DNA of 45,040 bases from WRDS01 sp964492775 (GTDB taxonomy: Bacteria; Actinomycetota; Coriobacteriia; Anaerosomatales; PHET01), in NCBI GenBank assembly GCA_964492775.1, contig CAZBLH010000014.1, positions 1 to 45,040 of the forward strand, read 5' to 3'. A program made the position numbers and the translations under genes. The notes under the pieces are model-generated. The model saw only the letters and a program-made list of their open reading frames with translations. It made no database searches and was not told the DNA's origin. Shown here piece by piece: positions 40,841 through 45,040 of the stretch (its first letter is position 1; every line of letters starts with the position of its first letter).

Positions 40841-42903
40841 AGCTCGCCGCACTCGATGATGCGCGCGAGGTCCTCCTCGGCGAGAATCGGCACGCCGAGC
40901 TCGACCGCGCGATCGTACTTGCTGCCCGCAGCCTCACCAGCGACGACGTATGAGGTCTTCTTGCTCACGCTGCTTGCCACCTTGGCGCCAAGCTCCTTGA
41001 GCGCGGCGGTCGCCTCGTCGCGAGTGAAGCGCGAGAGCGCGCCAGTGAGCACGAACGTGAGTCCGGCAAGCGTCTGCTCGCGTACGGGAGCGGTGCGTTC
41101 GTCGGCGAGCGACACCCCCGCCTCGCGCAGCCGCTCGATCACCGCCAGGTTCTCCGGGTTGTCAAAGAACGCGCGCACACTCGCGGCGATCTTGGGGCCT
41201 ATGCCCTCGACGCCGGCGATCTCCTCGGCACTCGCCGCGGCAAGCGCGTCCACGGACCCGAAAGCCGCGGCCAAAGCCTCGGCGACCGTCGCGCCCACGT
41301 GTCGGATGCCGAGCCCGAAGAGAAGCCGCGCGACCGGCCGGTGCCGGCTCGCATCGATCCGCTCGGCGATCTTGGCGGCAACGACCTCGCCCAGCACGAC
41401 CGGCGTCCCGTCCTTCTTGACACGGCCGGTGTCGAGCACCGCCAGCGCGGCGGCGTCGAGAGAGTAGAAGTCGGCGACGTCACGCACGAGCCCGGAGTCG
41501 ATGAGGCGCGCGACGATCTCCTCGCCGAGCCCCTCGATGTCCATCGCGCCCCGGCTCGCCCAGTGGATCAGCCGCGCCCAGCGCTGCGCGGGGCAGGCGA
41601 CATTCGTGCAGCGGACCGCGACCTCGTCCTCTTCGCGCCAGACCGGGCTTCCGCACGACGGGCACGTCGCCGGCCTTGCGAACGCCCGCTCGCTCCCGTC
41701 GCGCAGGCCCTCAACCGGGCCCACGACTTCGGGAATCACGTCGCCGGCCTTGCGCACGATGATCGTGTCGCCGATCAGCACGCCCTTGCGCACGACCTCG
41801 TCCTCGTTATGCAGCGTCGCCTTCTGGATCGTCGAGCCCGACACACGCACCGGCTCGAATACCGCGAACGGCGTGAGCACGCCGGTGCGTCCCACGCTCA
41901 CCATCACGTCGAGCAGCCGCGTCGTCTTCTCCTCGGGCGGGAACTTGTAGGCGATCGCCCACCTCGGCGACATGCTCGTGTAGCCGAGGTCGTCCTGCAC
42001 GGCGATCTCGTCGACCTTCACCACCACGCCGTCGATCTCATAGGGAAGACCCTCGCGAAGGTCGAGCGCGTGCTCGCAGTACTCGCGCACCGCCGAGGCG
42101 TCCGCGCACGTCACGACATCGGGGTTCACGTGGAATCCCGCCGAGCGCAGCCACGCCAAGACCTCACTCTGCCGAGAAAGACCCAGCGCTCGCGCGTCCG
42201 CGACCGCATACATGAACGTCGCGAGGTCGCGCGAAGCGGTGACTGCGGGGTCCTTCTGGCGAAGGCCTCCCGCGGCGGCGTTTCTCGGATTCGCGAAGGG
42301 CGCGGCACCGGCCTTTTCCTGCTCCTCGTTCAATCGCTCGAAGCTTGCTTTGGGCATGTAGACCTCGCCGCGCACCTCGATCGCGCCTCGCGCAAACGAG
42401 CCCGCACGCAACCGCAGCGGCACGTCGCGCACCGTGCGCACGTTGGCGGTCACGTCCTCGCCGACACGCCCGTCCCCGCGCGTCGCAGCGCGCACCAGTA
42501 GCCCGTCCTCGTAGGTGAGCGCCAGAGACGACCCGTCGATCTTGAGCTCGCACGTGAACGCGCACGCCCGCTCCCCGACCGCGGCCTTCACCCGGGCGAG
42601 CCAGGCATCGAGCTCGCCGAGGTCCATCGCGTTGTCGAGCGAGTACATGCGCGAGGCATGCGGCGCGGGCGCGAAGATCTCGCTCGGCGCCACACCCACG
42701 CGCTGCGTGGGCGAATCCGGCGTCACCAGCTCGGGGAAACGCTCCTCGAGCGCACGCAGTTCGCGCACGAGCGAGTCGTAGGCCGCATCGCTGATCTCGG
42801 GTGCGTCCTCGGCGTAATAACGATAGTCGTGGTGGGATATCTCGGCACGGAGCTCAGCCGCGCGCCGCTCGGCCGAGGTGAAGTCGTCGAGTGCTTCAGG
42901 CAT
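40837..42903 (-). CDS. ligA: NAD-dependent DNA ligase (LigA)
   Basis: Seals nicks in replication and repair using NAD. Domains in order are Ia (HHDYRYYAEDAPEISDAAYD, the NMN site), adenylation with the AMP lysine in CELKIDGSSLAL (about residue 120), RGEVYMPKASFERLNEEQ, GYTSMSPRWAIAYKFPPEE, OB fold, a C4 zinc finger (CPSC...CTNVACP), helix-hairpin-helix (GVEGIGPKIAASV) and a C-terminal BRCT domain (about 605-685). The 688-residue length is standard. It begins nine bases after the DUF2469 stop and overlaps the next gene by four bases. Confidence 0.98.
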   Translation of the reverse strand: MPEALDDFTSAERRAAELRAEISHHDYRYYAEDAPEISDAAYDSLVRELRALEERFPELVTPDSPTQRVGVAPSEIFAPAPHASRMYSLDNAMDLGELDAWLARVKAAVGERACAFTCELKIDGSSLALTYEDGLLVRAATRGDGRVGEDVTANVRTVRDVPLRLRAGSFARGAIEVRGEVYMPKASFERLNEEQEKAGAAPFANPRNAAAGGLRQKDPAVTASRDLATFMYAVADARALGLSRQSEVLAWLRSAGFHVNPDVVTCADASAVREYCEHALDLREGLPYEIDGVVVKVDEIAVQDDLGYTSMSPRWAIAYKFPPEEKTTRLLDVMVSVGRTGVLTPFAVFEPVRVSGSTIQKATLHNEDEVVRKGVLIGDTIIVRKAGDVIPEVVGPVEGLRDGSERAFARPATCPSCGSPVWREEDEVAVRCTNVACPAQRWARLIHWASRGAMDIEGLGEEIVARLIDSGLVRDVADFYSLDAAALAVLDTGRVKKDGTPVVLGEVVAAKIAERIDASRHRPVARLLFGLGIRHVGATVAEALAAAFGSVDALAAASAEEIAGVEGIGPKIAASVRAFFDNPENLAVIERLREAGVSLADERTAPVREQTLAGLTFVLTGALSRFTRDEATAALKELGAKVASSVSKKTSYVVAGEAAGSKYDRAVELGVPILAEEDLARIIECGEL

Positions 42904-42912
42904 CGCGACGCG

Positions 42913-43215
42913 TCACGCGAGATCGTCTTCGCCGCGGACCTTCTGCACGTGCACGGGACCGACTTCGTAGATGACGACCTCGGGTACGAAGCGCTGCGGG
43001 CGCTCGGCCTCATAGATCCACGCATCGGTGAGCGTCACCTTGAAGTAAGTACCGCCCGGCGCCGGAACCGGCTCGATATCGACCTCGTTACACAAGTACG
43101 CGCGCAGTTCGGTCTCGACGTAGTAGGTAAAGACGCGGATCGCGTCGCGGTATTCGTTGTACAGAGCCAGCCGACGTTCAGCCTCATGCAAATCGAGTTC
43201 GTCGATGCTGTCCAT
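42913..43215 (-). CDS. DUF2469 family protein
   Basis: A 100-residue protein matching the actinobacterial DUF2469 family: LALYNEYRDAIRVFTYYVETELRAYLCNEVDI, then YFKVTLTDAWIYEAERPQRFVPEVVIYEV. This Tyr/Trp-rich pattern resembles the mycobacterial homologues as I recall them. No membrane segment or catalytic motif is seen and the function is unknown. It is the first gene of a tight unit with ligA, so it is probably co-transcribed. The family is a useful taxonomic hint for Actinobacteria. Confidence 0.8.
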   Translation of the reverse strand: MDSIDELDLHEAERRLALYNEYRDAIRVFTYYVETELRAYLCNEVDIEPVPAPGGTYFKVTLTDAWIYEAERPQRFVPEVVIYEVGPVHVQKVRGEDDLA

Positions 43216-43262
43216 CGCACCCGTGCCTCTCTCGGTTGTCCCTGACTCGCCCCTTCCACTCT

Positions 43263-43268
43263 ATTCTA
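43263..43268 (-). promoter_or_regulatory. Possible -10 box (TAGAAT) for the DUF2469-ligA unit
   Basis: Minus-strand TAGAAT lies about 48-53 bases before the DUF2469 ATG, a plausible distance. No clear -35 is seen. The remaining intergenic DNA up to 43467 shows no gene or RNA; its base composition becomes less GC-rich toward the Rhs locus. Confidence 0.3.
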
Positions 43269-43467
43269 TCCTGCCGAGAAGGACTTGGGTCGCCGAGTAA
43301 TACAGACAAAGGCTGCAGCCAGAGCCATCAAGAGGCGTGACGATATGCGTGCTCGTCCAACGCTTGCGTCTGATCACCTGCCATGGAGGTATCGGTCAAT
43401 GGCTGGCTCCACCAGTTCTACCAATCGAGCACGGCCAACTCTAGTAAAACAAGACTACTCTCTTTCG

Positions 43468-43872
43468 TCACGCGTCACGAATGGACGAACCGATAGATGA
43501 TAGACGTTTGGCCGCCACTGCGATTCCAATCTGAGCGCACAATGTAAATACCATTGCGAGCAATAGAGCAGCCCCCAACCGAAGCATAAGACCCGTCCAA
43601 GAATAACCACCGGACCAGTCCATGAACGCTGCTGTCACGCAGAACGAAAACAGGAGCACCTTCAGCGAGGTCTCTCTTTTCCAGCGCCGCACTGTCATTG
43701 GCGCATCGTTGTAACCTGTTCCCTCAATCAGCTTCATGGAGCTCGCCCAGATAGAGATGAGCACCCAACTACCCAACACGACTGCCGTCGCCCCAATGGT
43801 GTAACCAATTATCTGCAATGGGATTGATTTCCTCTCGTTTGCCCTAGAACGGTGCGTACCAATCGTTCGCAT
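43468..43872 (-). CDS. Hypothetical small membrane protein, possible immunity partner
   Basis: Up to 134 residues with about four hydrophobic segments (about 19-44, 70-85, 90-108 and 109-122). The family is not recognised. The start is uncertain: ATG 43872 overlaps the end of the Rhs gene by 29 bases, while TTG 43818 follows a GAGAGGAA ribosome-like site. It is directly downstream of the variable tip of an Rhs gene, the usual place for an immunity gene, and has the same lower GC content. This role is inferred from position only. Confidence 0.55.
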   Translation of the reverse strand: MRTIGTHRSRANERKSIPLQIIGYTIGATAVVLGSWVLISIWASSMKLIEGTGYNDAPMTVRRWKRETSLKVLLFSFCVTAAFMDWSGGYSWTGLMLRLGAALLLAMVFTLCAQIGIAVAAKRLSSIGSSIRDA

Positions 43873-45040
43873 ACCAAATGGACTTGCTGTCCGTATAGGC
43901 CTCGTGATAATGGAGAGACGTATCCCCGATGACTGTAAGAGTGGTCACATAAGGAACTGCGCACACTCCGTCCCACACGACATCCATCGGTGTAGCTTTC
44001 CCCCTAGTTACTTTTCTGGAATCGTAGCCCAATTGCGTTGCATCCACAAGTAGTCCGGGCACCATACCCATTCCAGCGGGAAGCCATTCCAGCGACATAC
44101 CGGCAACATTAAAGCCCCAGTTGTAAGCATCTGGCCGCGTCCGGAGAAACATACAATCCTGTGTTAGTCTCCCTCCACCTGCGATTGTGCCAACTGGAAC
44201 TGACGCTTCGTGACACCCGACAATTGCACTCACCGCCTTTTCCCTGTGTGCCCGCTCAACCTCCAGCGCTTGTTTGGCTTCTAGCTCTTTGACCACTTCG
44301 GCACGCAGTTGCTCCTTGCGCGCCGGGTCGCTGGTGTGGTTCGAAGCGTGGTACTTCGTATCTTCCTTGTCGATCCTGCCGTTGCCGTCCAGGTCCGCGA
44401 CCTCGCCGGTGGAATCGACATATCCCACCGGGTCCCCCAGGCAGTACGTGTAGCGGTTGAGACTGAGCGGGTCTCCGGCAGATGCCGGAGCGGGATCCTG
44501 TGAGAGGAACCGCATCGTGTCCGGGTCGTAGTAGCGCGCGGGCAGGTAGTAGTGCCCCGTCTCGGTGTCGTAGTAGTAGGCGCGGTAGCGCAGCGGGTTC
44601 CTGTTCGCGAGCGTGAGGTTCGTGCCGCCTACGTAGGTCACCTTGCCCCACGGGTCGTAGCGGTACCGGGCCACGACCGTGCCGTCGGCCGAGGTGAGCG
44701 CCACGACGTTTCCCATCGCATCGGTGTGGTACGCATAGCTCTGCTCTGCCCCGGACGAGGGCTTGACCCTGAGTGCGAGCGGCACCCTCCCCGGCCCCCA
44801 GACGTAGGTGTAGCGCGTGCCATCCGAGTCGAGCTCTGCGATGAGTTGCTGCCCGTCCCAGACACTCTGGGTAGAGGAGACGATCCCGTAGTCCGCGTCC
44901 AGGCGCGTCTTCTTCTCGCGCATGCCCGAGACGCCGTAGCCGTAAAGCGTCGAGCCGTCCGCCCTCTCCTCGGAGACAAGGAGCCCCATGGGGTTCCAGC
45001 TGTAGCTCGCGGTCTCGGCCCCCGACTCGGATGTGCGCCT
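43844..45040 (-). CDS. Rhs/YD-repeat protein, 3' part with variable C-terminal tip (partial)
   Basis: The frame is open to the window edge, so the 5' end is missing. The visible part begins with YD-type repeats (YGYGVSGMREKKTRL, RYTYVWGPGR, ARYRYDPWGKV) and the Rhs core-ending signature NPLRYRAYYYDTETGHYYLP, then ARYYDPDTMRFLSQDP and NRYTYCLGDPVGYVDSTG. After this the sequence changes to a roughly 190-residue tip. It starts with DLDGNGRIDKED, an EF-hand/dockerin-like calcium loop, followed by a charged helix and a region with no recognised family, ending NDWYAPF. In Rhs proteins the tip is usually a toxin or effector. The core is GC-rich and the tip less so, suggesting tip exchange. Confidence 0.88.
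   Translation of the reverse strand, partial: RRTSESGAETASYSWNPMGLLVSEERADGSTLYGYGVSGMREKKTRLDADYGIVSSTQSVWDGQQLIAELDSDGTRYTYVWGPGRVPLALRVKPSSGAEQSYAYHTDAMGNVVALTSADGTVVARYRYDPWGKVTYVGGTNLTLANRNPLRYRAYYYDTETGHYYLPARYYDPDTMRFLSQDPAPASAGDPLSLNRYTYCLGDPVGYVDSTGEVADLDGNGRIDKEDTKYHASNHTSDPARKEQLRAEVVKELEAKQALEVERAHREKAVSAIVGCHEASVPVGTIAGGGRLTQDCMFLRTRPDAYNWGFNVAGMSLEWLPAGMGMVPGLLVDATQLGYDSRKVTRGKATPMDVVWDGVCAVPYVTTLTVIGDTSLHYHEAYTDSKSIWYANDWYAPF

Noticed and set aside
43285..43500. Small plus-strand gene between DUF2469 and the Rhs locus
   Set aside because: No ribosome site, unlikely composition, and it runs into the 3' end of the minus-strand hypothetical gene.

Overview
The window is GC-rich DNA with tightly packed genes, ATGA/GTGA overlaps and many GTG starts. 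It looks like a deep-branching, probably anaerobic actinobacterium. The DUF2469 protein beside ligA is an Actinobacteria-type family, and CWB2 wall-binding repeats plus a fused NuoCD without NuoEFG fit the Coriobacteriia and relatives. That placement is inference; the window has no rRNA or tRNA to test it.

Region 1 (20-11439, +) is one nuo operon: A, B, CD, H, I, J, K, L, M, N and a second M. There is no nuoEFG. NuoL has a lengthened C-terminal lateral-helix segment. Together these suggest a complex I with four antiporter-like subunits and an electron donor other than NADH through NuoEFG. nuoB is interrupted by ten Ns, an assembly gap.

Region 2 (11440-19660): a leader with mutually exclusive pairings precedes a DUF364-type gene (+). 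This gene converges on a minus-strand unit of a PASTA membrane protein, gatB and an XdhC-family gene. Next, on +, come a multi-pass membrane protein, a small phasin-like coiled-coil protein and an ABC1/UbiB kinase.

Region 3 (19755-37600) is a cell-surface and exopolysaccharide locus. A secreted beta-helix/CWB2 protein has a structured leader and an upstream CRP-type palindrome. A FemAB/GNAT-like transferase, a NodB-like deacetylase and a GT2 follow. A GT4 gene (+) faces a ten-gene minus-strand operon: aminotransferase, phosphoglycosyltransferase, sugar dehydrogenase, hexapeptide acyltransferase, Wzz-like protein, a CpsD-like ATPase lacking its Walker A lysine, a 49-aa membrane protein, Wzy-like and Wzx-like proteins and a glycosyltransferase. 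The GT4 gene and the long operon share a 10-base leader element resembling ops. The likely flow is activated amino-sugar synthesis, priming on undecaprenyl phosphate, chain extension, flipping, polymerisation and length control.

Region 4 (37845-43215, -) is housekeeping: DUF2469, ligA, a ferredoxin-CPBP protease fusion, gatC and gatA. gatB lies about 23 kb from gatA.

Region 5 (43216-45040) is less GC-rich and accessory. It holds the 3' end of an Rhs/YD-repeat gene with a variable C-terminal tip and a small membrane protein that could be its immunity partner.
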